Source of the DNA: Planomicrobium sp. Y74
GTDB lineage: Bacteria; Bacillota; Bacilli; Bacillales_A; Planococcaceae
Length of the DNA stretch: 64,000 nt
Direction of reading: 5' to 3'
Assembly (NCBI RefSeq): GCF_003668635.1
Contig: NZ_RCWH01000001.1
Coordinates: 558,001 to 622,000, forward strand
The position numbers were made by a program, and so were the translations under genes. Shown one piece after another: positions 21,420 through 32,000 of this stretch. Under the pieces are notes generated by a model. That model did not search any database, was not told the DNA's origin, and saw only the letters and a program-made list of their open reading frames with translations. Position 1 is the stretch's first letter. Each line of letters opens with the position of its first letter.

Positions 21420-22229
21420 ATGAAACAGCATTTGATCGTTCTCGACTTGGACGGAACTTTATTGACAGACCAAAAAGTCATTTCCGAAAAAACAAAAAAA
21501 ACGCTGGCAAAAGCGATGGAACAGGGCCATCAAGTAATGATTGCAACCGGCCGCCCTTATCGTTCCAGTGAACCATATTATAAAGAATTGGGGTTAAAGA
21601 CCCCTATCGTCAATTTTAACGGTGCATTTGTACACCATCCAATCGATAATAGCTGGGGAAGGTTCCATACCCCGATTGGTTTGGAAACAGTCCACGAAGT
21701 GGTGGAGTCCATGCATGATTATAATTTCCACAATATTGTCGCCGAAGTATTGGATGATGTCTATGTCCATCATCACGATGAGAAGCTGATGGATATCTTC
21801 AAGTTCGGAAACCCTTATATCACAACAGGAGATTTGCGCAATTACTTGAAAGTCGACCCTACATCGATGCTGATTCATGCGCCTTACGAAAAAGTTGGTG
21901 AGATTCATGACCACTTGAATCAGGTGCATGCTGAAGTTATTGACCATAGGAGATGGGGTGCCCCGTGGCACGTTATCGAAATTGTGAAAAGCGGTCTCAG
22001 TAAAGCTGTGGGCCTTGACCAGGTCTCCAAGTCACTGGGCATTGCAAAAGAAAACATCATTGCTTTCGGCGATGAAGACAACGATCTCGAGATGATCGAC
22101 TTTGCAGGAGTCGGTGTAGCGATGGGAAATGCCATTGCACCATTAAAAAATATAGCCAACGAAATCACTTTGAGCAATAATGAAGATGGAATAGCAGAAT
22201 TATTGATTGACCGCTTACATTTAAAATAA
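21420..22229 (+). CDS. yitU: Cof-type HAD-IIB phosphatase YitU
   Basis: 269-residue haloacid-dehalogenase hydrolase. Motif I is VLDLDGTLL (Asp 9 nucleophile, Asp 11), motif II ATGRP, and motif IV GDEDNDLEM, with the large IIB cap between. B. subtilis YitU is one of several phosphatases shown to dephosphorylate a riboflavin-pathway intermediate; the same role is plausible but not provable here. A good ribosome site AGAAAGGAGCC precedes the ATG. It is divergent from yitV and followed by the degV gene after 16 bases. Confidence 0.9.
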   Translation: MKQHLIVLDLDGTLLTDQKVISEKTKKTLAKAMEQGHQVMIATGRPYRSSEPYYKELGLKTPIVNFNGAFVHHPIDNSWGRFHTPIGLETVHEVVESMHDYNFHNIVAEVLDDVYVHHHDEKLMDIFKFGNPYITTGDLRNYLKVDPTSMLIHAPYEKVGEIHDHLNQVHAEVIDHRRWGAPWHVIEIVKSGLSKAVGLDQVSKSLGIAKENIIAFGDEDNDLEMIDFAGVGVAMGNAIAPLKNIANEITLSNNEDGIAELLIDRLHLK

Positions 22230-22245
22230 GAAATGGGGGATTGGA

Positions 22246-23100
22246 ATGAGATTATTCGCAGACAGTGCTTCAGATTTGCCAAAAGAATTTTTTGAGAAAG
22301 AAAATGTGGAATTATTTCCGCTGCGTGTCCATATCGGCAATGAAGAGTTCGAAGATATCCGGACCATCCATTCGCTGAAAGTTTTTGATGCAATCCGTAA
22401 TGATATCCGGCCAAAAACGTCGCAGGTTTCACCGGATGAAATGTTGAATGCCTTTGAGCAATTGGCGAAAGACGGTGAAGAAGGATTTTATATCGCCTTC
22501 TCTTCCGAGCTGTCGGGTACTTATGGAACCGCAATGATGGCATCCGAGCAAATTCGTGAAGAGTATCCGGATTTGAAGCTCACAGTGCTGGATTCAAAGC
22601 TGGCTTCCCTAGGATATGGCATGCTTGTTAAAGAAGCGGTTAAACTTCGTTCACAAGGGCATCCCTTGAAAGAAATCATTGAACGCGTCCGTTTTATGGC
22701 TGAACATACAGAGTCCCTGTTCACAGTTGAAGATCTCGATTACATGGCGAAAGGCGGCCGTATCTCAAAAGGCAGCGCTTTTGTCGGCGGTCTATTGAAC
22801 ATCAAGCCATTGCTGCACGTGGAAAATGGAAAACTGGTGCCGATTGAAAAATTGCGCGGGCGGAAAAAAGTCATTAAAAGGATTGTGGAATTAATGGAAG
22901 AACGCGGCGAACAGCTCGAAAAACAAATTATCTCCATCAGCCACGGAGACGATGAAGAATTCGCCAACTTAATGAAAGAAGCGATCGAAGAGCAATTCCA
23001 TCCAAAAAGCGTGGAAATATATATGATTGGTTCGGTTATCGCGGCCCACACAGGACCTGGTACCCTTGCGGTATTCTTTCAAAATAAATTAAATTCCTGA
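22246..23100 (+). CDS. yitS: DegV-family fatty-acid-binding protein (YitS-like)
   Basis: 284 residues. The N-terminal FADSASDLPKEFF and the TSQVSPDEM loop are the DegV signature; members bind a fatty acid and act as the FakB subunit that presents it to FakA kinase for phospholipid synthesis. GGRISKGSAFVGGLLNIKPLL is the typical lid region. It follows yitU closely, as B. subtilis yitS lies near yitU. It is one of two DegV paralogs in this window (the other is at 54323). Confidence 0.87.
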   Translation: MRLFADSASDLPKEFFEKENVELFPLRVHIGNEEFEDIRTIHSLKVFDAIRNDIRPKTSQVSPDEMLNAFEQLAKDGEEGFYIAFSSELSGTYGTAMMASEQIREEYPDLKLTVLDSKLASLGYGMLVKEAVKLRSQGHPLKEIIERVRFMAEHTESLFTVEDLDYMAKGGRISKGSAFVGGLLNIKPLLHVENGKLVPIEKLRGRKKVIKRIVELMEERGEQLEKQIISISHGDDEEFANLMKEAIEEQFHPKSVEIYMIGSVIAAHTGPGTLAVFFQNKLNS

Positions 23101-23114
23101 AGAGGTGCCTTGCT

Positions 23115-24449
23115 ATGGAAAAGATTCTCATCATCGGAGCAGTTGGCGGCGGAGCCACAGCGGCGGGACAGCTGCGTTTTTATAACAAAGATGCTGTTAT
23201 TAAGTTATTTGACCGCGATTCTGTCATGTCTTATGCTGCCTGCGGCACGCCTTATGCCATCGGTGAAGTCATTGAAGATGAAGAAACTCTGTTGATGGCG
23301 GACCCTGAGCAATTCAAGGAAAAAAGAAATATCGAAGTCTATCTGAGACATGAAGTGATGGGCATTGACCGCGAAAAGAAAAATATCCAGGTGAAAAACC
23401 TTATGACTGGTGAAGAATTTCTCGAAAGTTATGACAAACTGATTCTTTCTCCTGGAGGAACTGCTGTGGTCCCAGCGATTAAAGGCAGTGAAACGGCTGA
23501 CATCTTCAGCTTGCGGAGCTACAACGACATGCTGGCCATTAAGCAATATATCGAATCGCGCAATCCACAAAGCTGCACTATATCAGGTGGTGGATTTATA
23601 GGACTTGAAATGGCTGAAAATTTAAAAGAGCTCGGCATCGATGTACACTTAGTACACAAATCAGATTACATCATGTCAATCCTGGATGAAGACATATCCC
23701 GGGAAATTGAAAAAGAATTACTGTTGAACGAAGTCCACTTGCAGACCAATGCATATATCACGGAAATCGATGGACGTTCACAAACGCTGTCGAACGGTGA
23801 TGTGTTGGAAACGGATTTCATCATTATGAGCGTCGGACTGGCGCCCAATGTCAGCCTGGCAAAAAATGCGGACCTGAAAATCGGTGTAACAGGCGGTATC
23901 GTCACCAATGACTATATGCAGACCAATGACCCGGACATTTATACCATTGGGGATGCTTCGGAGAATTTCGACCTTGTCACCGGAGAACCGAAACGTGTCC
24001 CGCTTGCCTGGCCTGCACATCGCCAAGCTTATATCGTCGCCAAACATATAAACGGCGAACCGATTGCGAAAAAAGGTCTTCTTGGCACCTCAATAGTGAA
24101 GATTTTCACCTTGACTGCTGCTATGACCGGTTTGAATGAAAATAAATTGCGTGAGCTTGAAATCCCTTCGGTTTCCTTGATCCATAACGGCAATTCAAAT
24201 GCCGGTTACTATCCGGATCACGGTAAACTAAAACTGAAAATACATTATGATCCAAATACCAGAGAAATCTTTGGCGCCCAGTGCCTTGGTACAAAAGGTG
24301 TTGATAAGCGCATTGATGTCATTGCAACTGCGATGTATGCAGGCCTCACTGTCGATGACCTCCAGGCGCTTGAACTGTGCTATGCCCCGCCTTATTCTTC
24401 ACCAAAGGACCCGGTGAACATGGCAGGCTATAAAGCGGATAAAAATTAA
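23115..24449 (+). CDS. cdr: CoA-disulfide reductase
   Basis: 444-residue FAD- and NAD(P)H-dependent reductase of the pyridine nucleotide disulfide family. It has the dinucleotide motif GAVGGGATAAGQ (8-19), a single active-site cysteine 43 in YAACGTPYAIG as in CoADR and NADH oxidase relatives, a second NAD(P) motif SGGGFIGLEMAE, and a FAD motif TIGDASE. No rhodanese domain is attached. It keeps CoA thiol reduced in Bacillales that use CoA as a low-molecular-weight thiol. It starts 14 bases after yitS; a family B repeat begins right after its stop codon. Confidence 0.85.
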   Translation: MEKILIIGAVGGGATAAGQLRFYNKDAVIKLFDRDSVMSYAACGTPYAIGEVIEDEETLLMADPEQFKEKRNIEVYLRHEVMGIDREKKNIQVKNLMTGEEFLESYDKLILSPGGTAVVPAIKGSETADIFSLRSYNDMLAIKQYIESRNPQSCTISGGGFIGLEMAENLKELGIDVHLVHKSDYIMSILDEDISREIEKELLLNEVHLQTNAYITEIDGRSQTLSNGDVLETDFIIMSVGLAPNVSLAKNADLKIGVTGGIVTNDYMQTNDPDIYTIGDASENFDLVTGEPKRVPLAWPAHRQAYIVAKHINGEPIAKKGLLGTSIVKIFTLTAAMTGLNENKLRELEIPSVSLIHNGNSNAGYYPDHGKLKLKIHYDPNTREIFGAQCLGTKGVDKRIDVIATAMYAGLTVDDLQALELCYAPPYSSPKDPVNMAGYKADKN

Positions 24450-24693
24450 GAAAAGCGACGGTACCCGTTTAGCTCTGAAAAGCATAAGACGGATCAGCGT
24501 AGTGGCCTTGGCCACGCAGACTTGAAAAGCGAAAACGGCCGTTCAGCTCCGACAGGCTTAAGATGAACTTCCGAAGCGGCGTTCTTTGCCGTAAAGGAAG
24601 AGCAGCTTAAGTCCGAGGAGTTGGCCGTTGGAGTCTAGACACGAGCTGGCTTATGACTCGAAGAGCTGGGTCACCGGAGTCTGGGCACAGAAG
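24450..24693 (+). repeat. Family B repeat, copy 2, with a second copy nested inside
   Basis: The outer copy starts GAAAAGCGACGGTACCCG right at the cdr stop and ends GGCTTATGACTCGAAGAGCT ... GGAGTCTGGGCA. Between its halves (about 24524-24641) sits a complete second unit with its own start (GAAAAGCGAAAACGGCCG), inverted CTTAAG arms, and end (GGAGTCTAGACA). With 24698-24751, where I see nothing, this fills the gap between cdr and the shared terminator. Confidence 0.85.
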
Positions 24694-24751
24694 CTCTTTT
24701 CTTAAATAATCTTCACACTAAAAAGTTATACTTTCTTATCCATAAAATATG

Positions 24752-24790
24752 AAAAAAAGGCAAAGAAAAGGATATTTTCTTTGCCTTTTT
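24752..24790. terminator. Bidirectional terminator between cdr and the GH13 gene
   Basis: AAAAAGGCAAAGAAAA pairs with TTTTCTTTGCCTTTTT around a short loop, giving a U-tract on both strands. Confidence 0.88.
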
Positions 24791-24807
24791 TATTCATCTA
24801 ATTTTAG

Positions 24808-26271
24808 TCACTGTTTATTTTCGTTTTTTGATTTAGCGGCTTCATCAGCTTTGCGCTGACGCCCTTTTTTCCACACAATCCAAAGGAAAATCATGAAAAC
24901 AACATAAAGAATTATCAAAGCTGCTATATAAGCTTTATTGAATCCACGCTCGTCAATAACATGGAAAGTCTCGGCAATTTCGCGGTCAAGCGTAATTTTG
25001 TAATCACCATTCGTTTCCTGTCGAACAATATCATTTTCAAACAATCCTTGCAGCTCCTTGTCACTGCCAATTTCTTCAACGGACAACGAGAAGTTTCTTG
25101 TGCTTGAAGAGTTATTGATGGCAACTATCCACGTTTCCTCATCGTTTGACCTTTTGTAAATCAGCCAGCCATCTTCTTCATGAAGAACTTTCAAATCACC
25201 TGTGCGCAATGCTTCTGAAGAGTTGCGCAGGGAATTCAAATTGTTGATATGGTCTATTAATTCCTTTTCAACGCCCATATTCAGCAATTGGTGGGACTCG
25301 GGCAAAGTTGCCCCATTCATGGCAATTTCCGAGCCATACTGGACTACCGGAATTCCAGGCATTGTCAGTAATTGTGTAAACAATAAGCGCATGCGGGTCG
25401 GAGGAAACCCTTGTGCACTGACAATATCCGAGGTGACGCGTGAACTTCGGAGGGAATCAGCCTGAATCAATTTCCCTTCGGCGTTTTCCATCAACTCGGG
25501 CAAACCGGATGTATCCTGGTCAAAGTTCTTATAACTGCTGCGAAGCTTTTCCTCTACCCCAGGCAATACAACTGCATCAAGGCCTTCAACCGTTTCCATT
25601 TCTGCGTCGCTGATCAGGTAAATATCACGTACTTCCTTAATTTCTTCTGAGAAACGATTGATAAAGGCAGGGTCCAATTTTTCTGTTTCCTGGAGCCTTA
25701 ATCCATCTATTTCATATTGTTGGATAAAGCCGCTGACCACTTCGATCAAAGCGTCCTGAGCAACAGGATTTGCTGTATCCAAAGCGAAAGTCCCGTCTTC
25801 ATTTTCAGTGAACCACTCGGGATTATCTTTTACCCAGAAATGCTGGCTGCTTATCTGCTGTGTCGGAATATCGATCATCAACTTCATATCATTATCGTGG
25901 ACAGTTCCCACTAATTCTGTGAATTCTTCTTCCGTTCCAAAGTGCCGCTCAAATTGAGTGTAATCGATTACTTCCTTGCCATCATATGTAGCTGAAGCAA
26001 AAACCGGCCCTATCGATAATACCGTAAAGCCCATCTCTTTTACATGCAGGATCTCACTTGTCAGTCCTGCGAAATCGCCGCCATTGAATGCCGACTGATC
26101 TGTTGCAATTACTTCAATATCATTTGAAACCAGCTTATTGAAATATCGATCAACCAGAACATCGTATATACTTTCATCTTTCAGCTCTCTTGTTTCATCA
26201 GCCGACGCAGGAGCGGCCAAGCTCAGCAGCAGCATCGCACTCAAGATGCCGGAAATCCATTTTGCTTTCAA
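24808..26271 (-). CDS. Membrane-anchored GH13 alpha-amylase-family protein with degenerate active site
   Basis: 487 residues: signal peptide (1-24, ending APASA), a GH13-type barrel (DVLVDRYFN, GGDFAGLTSEI, GIPVVQYGSEIAMNG), a small beta domain, and one C-terminal membrane span (about 447-467) with a basic tail inside. The barrel lacks key residues. Region I DxVxNH reads DIPTQQ (134-139), region II GFRxD reads GLRLQ, so the nucleophile is Gln 194, and region IV NHD reads ADS (near 271). It is probably a carbohydrate-binding or scaffold pseudoenzyme facing outward. The start is TTG at 26271, preceded by GAAGGAGGATACAGGA; the ATG 13 codons earlier has no ribosome site. Confidence 0.8.
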   Translation of the reverse strand: MKAKWISGILSAMLLLSLAAPASADETRELKDESIYDVLVDRYFNKLVSNDIEVIATDQSAFNGGDFAGLTSEILHVKEMGFTVLSIGPVFASATYDGKEVIDYTQFERHFGTEEEFTELVGTVHDNDMKLMIDIPTQQISSQHFWVKDNPEWFTENEDGTFALDTANPVAQDALIEVVSGFIQQYEIDGLRLQETEKLDPAFINRFSEEIKEVRDIYLISDAEMETVEGLDAVVLPGVEEKLRSSYKNFDQDTSGLPELMENAEGKLIQADSLRSSRVTSDIVSAQGFPPTRMRLLFTQLLTMPGIPVVQYGSEIAMNGATLPESHQLLNMGVEKELIDHINNLNSLRNSSEALRTGDLKVLHEEDGWLIYKRSNDEETWIVAINNSSSTRNFSLSVEEIGSDKELQGLFENDIVRQETNGDYKITLDREIAETFHVIDERGFNKAYIAALIILYVVFMIFLWIVWKKGRQRKADEAAKSKNENKQ

Positions 26272-26422
26272 TCCTGTATCCTCCTTCAATGAGGGTTTAT
26301 TGCTTACCACTCGGTCTATTTTAACAAACTCCAGACCTGGCTGCTATTTAAAGATGGATTAAAGGCGCTAACCTCCTGCCAGTTTCGTCTAAACTGTGAA
26401 TACAAAGGCAAAAACAGCCATA

Positions 26423-26455
26423 AAAAAAGGGATGCCCCAAGGACATCCCTTTTTC
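26423..26455 (-). terminator. Terminator of yisL
   Basis: On the minus strand AAAAAGGGATG and CATCCCTTTTT flank a short GC-rich loop, followed by T residues, directly after the yisL stop. Confidence 0.85.
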
Positions 26456-26459
26456 ATTA

Positions 26460-26834
26460 TTAAGCCAGGAAATTAAAGCCAATCGGCAATTTAAAGCCGT
26501 AGAACATTGTTACCACCAGGAATACTGCAAACAGAATCCAGAACAAAGTCACGGATTTCCCTTTCTTGCCGCGGACCAATACCATCTCCATCATACCGAT
26601 GGTCAATAAACCGAACAGGAACTTGAGCCCGTACTGCATGGCATCATACGAAGAATGAGCGATAAACAGCGTCAATCCGGTAATGATTACCAAAATGTAG
26701 AACAAGCGCAGAACCATGTGGACAATTTTGCGTCCTTTGCTTTCAGGAGCCATAAATGCTGCTATTACAAACAGCAGGATTGCAATGACCCAAGTCGTGA
26801 TGTGTAAATGCGTAGAATCAGTTAAAAATTCCAA
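26460..26834 (-). CDS. yisL: YisL family membrane protein (UPF0344)
   Basis: 124 residues with four predicted membrane spans. THLHITTWVIAILLF, VLRLFYILVIITGL and GMMEMVLVRGKKGK are the conserved stretches of the YisL/UPF0344 family. The start appears to be TTG at 26834, with GAGGTGACGAT just upstream. It lies next to yisK, as in B. subtilis. Function unknown. Confidence 0.88.
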   Translation of the reverse strand: MEFLTDSTHLHITTWVIAILLFVIAAFMAPESKGRKIVHMVLRLFYILVIITGLTLFIAHSSYDAMQYGLKFLFGLLTIGMMEMVLVRGKKGKSVTLFWILFAVFLVVTMFYGFKLPIGFNFLA

Positions 26835-26903
26835 ATCGTCACCTCTTTTGATATAGTTCTATTCCAGTCTACCATAACTTACTATCCAGGTAGCAGGCAG
26901 TTA

Positions 26904-27803
26904 CTATGACAAATGTGTGACCAGAGTGCCAATCGATTCGATCGATACCTTTACCGTATCTCCGGCTTTCAGGTATTTTGGCGGGTTGAACCCTTTTCCT
27001 ACACCAGCTGGAGTACCAGTTAAAATTACATCTCCCGGTTCAAGTGGTGTATATTTGGAAATTTCCGAGATAAGGTCGTCCACTCGTCGAATCATATCTT
27101 TTGTATTGCCGTTTTGGCGTATTTCTTCGTTTACTTTTGTGACAATCGACAGGTTCTGTGCCTGAGGTATTTCATCTTTTGTTACGATGTACGGGCCCAT
27201 TGGGCAAGATTTCTCCAGGCTTTTACCAAGAAAATACTGCTGGTGTTTTGACTGAAGATCACGTGCTGTCAGATCGTTGGCAATCGTATATCCGAAAACA
27301 TGGTCATAAGCCATCCGTTTCGGAATGGAACTGCCCCCTTTCCCAATTATGACTGCGAGCTCTCCCTCATAATCATAGGAATCTGTCAGCTCGCTATGAA
27401 CAGGTACCGTAGCGTCATCGCCAGTAATCGATGCAGGGGATTTTGTAAAGACGACAAGGTCTACAGGCGCATCCCCGCCCATTTCCTTGGCATGTTCAGA
27501 ATAATTTCTTCCAATGCATATTACATTTTTCGGAGTTCTTGGAACTGGTGCCAGCCACTCAATATCCGAAAAAGAGTGTTTGTAATCATCGGGATTTTCC
27601 GAATGGGCTGCAGCATCCGCCAACTTGCGGATTTGCTCAACAAATTCTACTCCCTGTGATAATCCTTCAATCAGCTGTGCCGGAAAAAATGGAAGAACCC
27701 CTAATTCATTCTGGATTTTTAAAACGTCCCAAACGGCTTCTTCTTTTTTCACTTTCGGTCCAAACGCTTCTTTTCCTTCATAGCGAAATGATAACAGCTT
27801 CAT
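26904..27803 (-). CDS. yisK: Fumarylacetoacetate hydrolase family protein (YisK-like)
   Basis: 299 residues with a C-terminal FAH domain (about 90-297). The metal and substrate site residues are in VICIGRNYSEHAKEMG, DYEGELAVIIGKG, DLTARDLQ and DVILTGTPAGVG. Members hydrolyse or decarboxylate 2-oxo-diacids such as oxaloacetate; B. subtilis YisK has also been linked to cell-shape control. A ribosome site AAAGGAGTGTTTACTAA precedes the ATG. It is next to yisL; the 69-base gap holds no clear terminator, so co-transcription with yisL is possible. Confidence 0.87.
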   Translation of the reverse strand: MKLLSFRYEGKEAFGPKVKKEEAVWDVLKIQNELGVLPFFPAQLIEGLSQGVEFVEQIRKLADAAAHSENPDDYKHSFSDIEWLAPVPRTPKNVICIGRNYSEHAKEMGGDAPVDLVVFTKSPASITGDDATVPVHSELTDSYDYEGELAVIIGKGGSSIPKRMAYDHVFGYTIANDLTARDLQSKHQQYFLGKSLEKSCPMGPYIVTKDEIPQAQNLSIVTKVNEEIRQNGNTKDMIRRVDDLISEISKYTPLEPGDVILTGTPAGVGKGFNPPKYLKAGDTVKVSIESIGTLVTHLS

Positions 27804-27845
27804 TTAGTAAACACTCCTTTTCTTTGGTTCCATTAATTATACACA

Positions 27846-29024
27846 TTAATTATTGGATTTGTTGCTTTTTTCAAAATTTAATCCGTACGTAATCTTTCGC
27901 CATATCATTTCCAGTGGCCCTTGGCTGAACTTAGTCAACCAGATTTCAGCAAATATCAATTGAACCGCGAAGATGCCGAGCGCCAGCAAAGTGCCGGTCA
28001 AAAGGCTGACCTGTCCATATAGGCCCAGTCCATACGAATAAAAGATTGTTGTTGCTATGATGGACTGTGTGATGTAAGTAGTCAACGACATTCTGCCCAC
28101 TTTGGACAATGGTCGAAACAGCCTGGCCACATTGGCATTCTGGACAATAAGCGTTATAACAGCAGCATAACTTACTGCAAGCAACGGCCCCCCGAAAATC
28201 TCCTGCAAATAAGTCATCGCAATATTCGGTTCAAAGATATAAGGTGCAATTTTCAGCAAAAGCCCAGCTAAAAATCCTCCTGCTGCAAGAACCAGCCAAA
28301 CTTTCTTCAATTCTTTTGTGCGTTCGATTAACCGCCATTTGGCTGCAGCTGCCCCCACCATGGTAAACGGCAGGATAGTGACGACCAGAATGATATAATT
28401 CAATGGGTTATTGCCATACATCCAGTCATCAAAGCGCTGTCTGAAAATCTCTGCAAAGGATCCTCCGCCATATGCTGCAATCGAATTCTGCACTTCCTGG
28501 ATACCGACATAAAAACTTGAATCCAGTGCCACAGCAGCAAACATTACAGTAAGCAATAAAGTCTGAGGAATCACATAAATGATGATGCCCAGCCACAGTA
28601 ACCATTTTGACTCAAGGCGCATCATGCCGATAAGCAAAAAGCCCATAATCGCATACGTAATCAGGATGTCCCCATACCAGATAAGGAATGCATGCAGAGT
28701 CCCAAAAACCAATAGCACTGCCAAGCGTTTTACCGCCAGTGGAGCAAAAGCTTTTTTTCTTGCTTCCGCTCTCAAAAACTGTATTCCTAACCCATAGCCG
28801 AAAAGCATGGCAAATAACGGGTAAAAGCTGGCCTGGATAAAAATATCAAGAAACGTAAAAGTTTGCGGATCACCAGGGGCATCAAACCACGTATAAGGGT
28901 CTATATAGTAAAGCGGCGAATGGAAAGCAAGCATATTGATAAGTAGAATGCCTAATAAGGCAAATCCCCTCATCAAATCAATCGCTTCCACCCGTTCATC
29001 CAAAGCAACCGGTTGTAATTTCAC
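27846..29024 (-). CDS. DUF418 family multi-span membrane protein
   Basis: 392 residues, about ten membrane spans. The start ALDERVEAIDLMRGFALLGILLINM and the C-terminal DUF418 block (GRMSLTTYITQSI) place it in the YeiB/DUF418 family related to membrane acyltransferases. Function unknown. The start is GTG at 29024 after AGGGGGATTTTT, 10 bases past the addA stop, so it may be the last gene of the addBA transcript. Confidence 0.85.
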   Translation of the reverse strand: MKLQPVALDERVEAIDLMRGFALLGILLINMLAFHSPLYYIDPYTWFDAPGDPQTFTFLDIFIQASFYPLFAMLFGYGLGIQFLRAEARKKAFAPLAVKRLAVLLVFGTLHAFLIWYGDILITYAIMGFLLIGMMRLESKWLLWLGIIIYVIPQTLLLTVMFAAVALDSSFYVGIQEVQNSIAAYGGGSFAEIFRQRFDDWMYGNNPLNYIILVVTILPFTMVGAAAAKWRLIERTKELKKVWLVLAAGGFLAGLLLKIAPYIFEPNIAMTYLQEIFGGPLLAVSYAAVITLIVQNANVARLFRPLSKVGRMSLTTYITQSIIATTIFYSYGLGLYGQVSLLTGTLLALGIFAVQLIFAEIWLTKFSQGPLEMIWRKITYGLNFEKSNKSNN

Positions 29025-29034
29025 AAAAATCCCC

Positions 29035-32000
29035 CTAGACTGTTACCTCTTTTTCTGCTGAGAACAAGTACAGCAGCTTTTCTTTAATTTGAACCTTTAA
29101 AATTGCTTCTACTGCTTCGGTATAAACCGACAATTGGACTTCGTAGCGTGCTGACATTTCCGTTTCTATGTCATCTATCTGATACAGCCGGTCAGTTTTA
29201 TAGTCCAGCAACACCCAGCCATCTTCCTCTTCAAAAAGGCAGTCGACAATCCCCTGGATGATCTGATAATCGCCTTCCGCATCCTCTTTGGCATAGGTAA
29301 ACGGAACTTCCCGTTTAATTTGTTTGGCATTTAACAGGCGGTGCGCAGTTTCACTTGAATAGAAGGCTGCAATTTCCTGAACTCTTATTGCTTTGCCTTC
29401 TTCCGGCGACAGAATCTCCATACCAATCAACGTGTCGATTTGTTCTTTTATTTCTCCGGCTGACAACTGTCTATCCAGTGGAATATGTTGCATAAGCGAA
29501 TGGACTGCCGTTCCGACGTCAGCAGCTGCCAAGCGTTTTTCCTGCAGAAAATCCGGCCGGTTATGAAGTGTCCGCTTGGATGGTCCGATACTTTGGATGA
29601 ACGATTCCGGTTCATCAAGGCGCCGCAGCATCTGCAGGCGCTTCATTTCCGAGACAGATTGTTTTGAACGTTTTTCGACAGATTGCTGATGCGGATATCG
29701 GAAATCAAACCTGTTTTTAATTTCAGTTTTAAGATCCTGCATTTCACCCTGCAACGGCTCTAATTCCTCTAACACCAACGGGGCAGGCAGAAGAGAATGG
29801 CTTTCGATCAATTCCACCTGGAATTTTGAATGATGCGGCAGCAATAGCCCTGACCGATTCATCAATTCTTCCGCATCCGGATGACGTGCAATCGCAGGAC
29901 CGATCCAATCCAGATAGCCTTTGGCACGAGACCGGACGAAATCAGGCAGCCGGACATCCGGTGCCGCTGTCTTCCAGCGTTCAAAAAGAGATTCCGGATC
30001 TTTGACAGATGCTGTCAGGAACAAACGCTCTTTGGCACGGGTCATCGCTACATAGAGTACTCTCATTTCTTCCGCTTTCATCTGCAGCTGCTTTCTTTCC
30101 TTCACTGCAAGAAACGGCAAAGATGTGTATTCGACCCTTGTATCGGGATTGACCGCTTTTACAGCCAGGCCATAATCCTGATCAAACATATAGGATTTTC
30201 GGAAATCCATTTCATTGAAGGATCTTCCGGTTCCCGCAAAAAAGACAACAGGGAATTCAAGTCCTTTCGATTTATGGACCGTCATCAGCCTTACGACATT
30301 TTCTTTCTCGCTTAGCGAACGGGCTGTTCCCAGATCATCTCCCCGTTCTCTCATACGATCGATAAACCGCAGGAAGCGGAACAGGCCACGGAAAGAAGTT
30401 TTTTCATACTCCAAAGCGCGGTCATGCAGTGCGCGAAGGTTAGCCTGCCGCTGTTTGCCGTTTGACATGGAGCCGACCATCTCATAATAATTCGTATCCA
30501 GGTATACCTGCCATATCAGTTCTGCAAGAGAACCGCGACGGGCAAGATTTCGCCAATCTTCCAGCTGCAGCATAAAACGCTGCAATTTCTCTGCAGCTTT
30601 CCGGTCGATTCCCGTGCCGCCCCGGATGAATGTTTTTACGGCATCATAAAATGTCGCCTGTGGAGCAGCCAGCCTTATTTCAGCCAGCTCGTTTTCGCGC
30701 AATCCGATAAACGGCGCACGCAGCATGGATACGAGTGGCACATCCTGGTATGGATTATCAATGACGCGCAGTGTATTCATCATGATCATCACTTCCAGAG
30801 CATCAAAATAACCACCGGCCAACTCTGTATACAACGGTATACCGGCCATTTTAAATTCGTCATCAAAATCAGCTGACCAAGTCATCGACCGCATAAGCAC
30901 AACGATATCCCGATATTCCAGTTGGCGCTTTTCGTTTGTCCATGGGTCATGCACATATGTTTCCTGTTCCATCAATTCATGAATTTTCCCAGCGATATAT
31001 CTTGCTTCCCATTGGGATTTCGACAAGTCTTCCGTTTCTTCCGATTGTTCTTCTTCCATCTCCGGTTCATGGATCAATGCCAATTCGATCGGTATATCTT
31101 TTTCAGGATATGGAGCTTTATGTTTCAACGCGGCAGCTTCATCATATTCAATTTCACCGACCCGCTCTCCCATTATTTGTGAAAAGATGTAATTCGTGCC
31201 GTCGAGAATCTCTTTTCGGCTGCGGAAGTTGGCGTTGAGGTCAATGCTCATGCCTGTCCCTTTCGCATCTTTTGTAAAACGGCCATATTTCCCCAAAAAC
31301 AGCATTGGCTCTGCCAAACGGAACCTGTAGATCGACTGTTTTACATCTCCAACCATAAACAGATTGCCATCGGTTTCTCCGCCGGATTTGACGAGGCCCA
31401 ATATCGTTTCCTGCAGCATATTCGTATCCTGGTATTCATCAACAAGAATTTCCTTGAAACGGCTGCGGTATTCTTTAGCAATCGCAGAAGGCTCTCCGTC
31501 CTCACTTAGAATTTCGAGTGCATAATGCTCCAAATCAGAAAAGTCCACGATTGCCCGGTCCACTTTAAGTGCTTTATATTGTTCCGCAAAACGATTGGTC
31601 AACTCCACCAACGTCTGCATCAATGGAGCCATTTCACGCATTTCATCCAATAATCTGGATGGCTTCCGGATAAAATAGGCATCCGTAATTCCTTTCACTA
31701 TTTTCTTCGCTTCATTGCGCAGCGCTTTTGCTTCTTCTGCAAGCAAAGGATCACATGAATCCTTCTTGACACTCCCTGCTTTTGGCCAGACGAAGTTTTG
31801 CGCTAGTTCATAAATGCTGTTCCATGAACGATCAAGTGCATCTATTGCTGCTTTGATCAATTCTGCATCCATTTCAAAAGTATCCGCTAATATTGCCGGA
31901 CCGTCCGGCTGCAGGGCGATATCATGTCCGTCCCTTGTTAACTGCAGCGCTTCTTCAAAAGCATGGCGAATCGTCATTTTCAAATCACCGATAAATGGCA

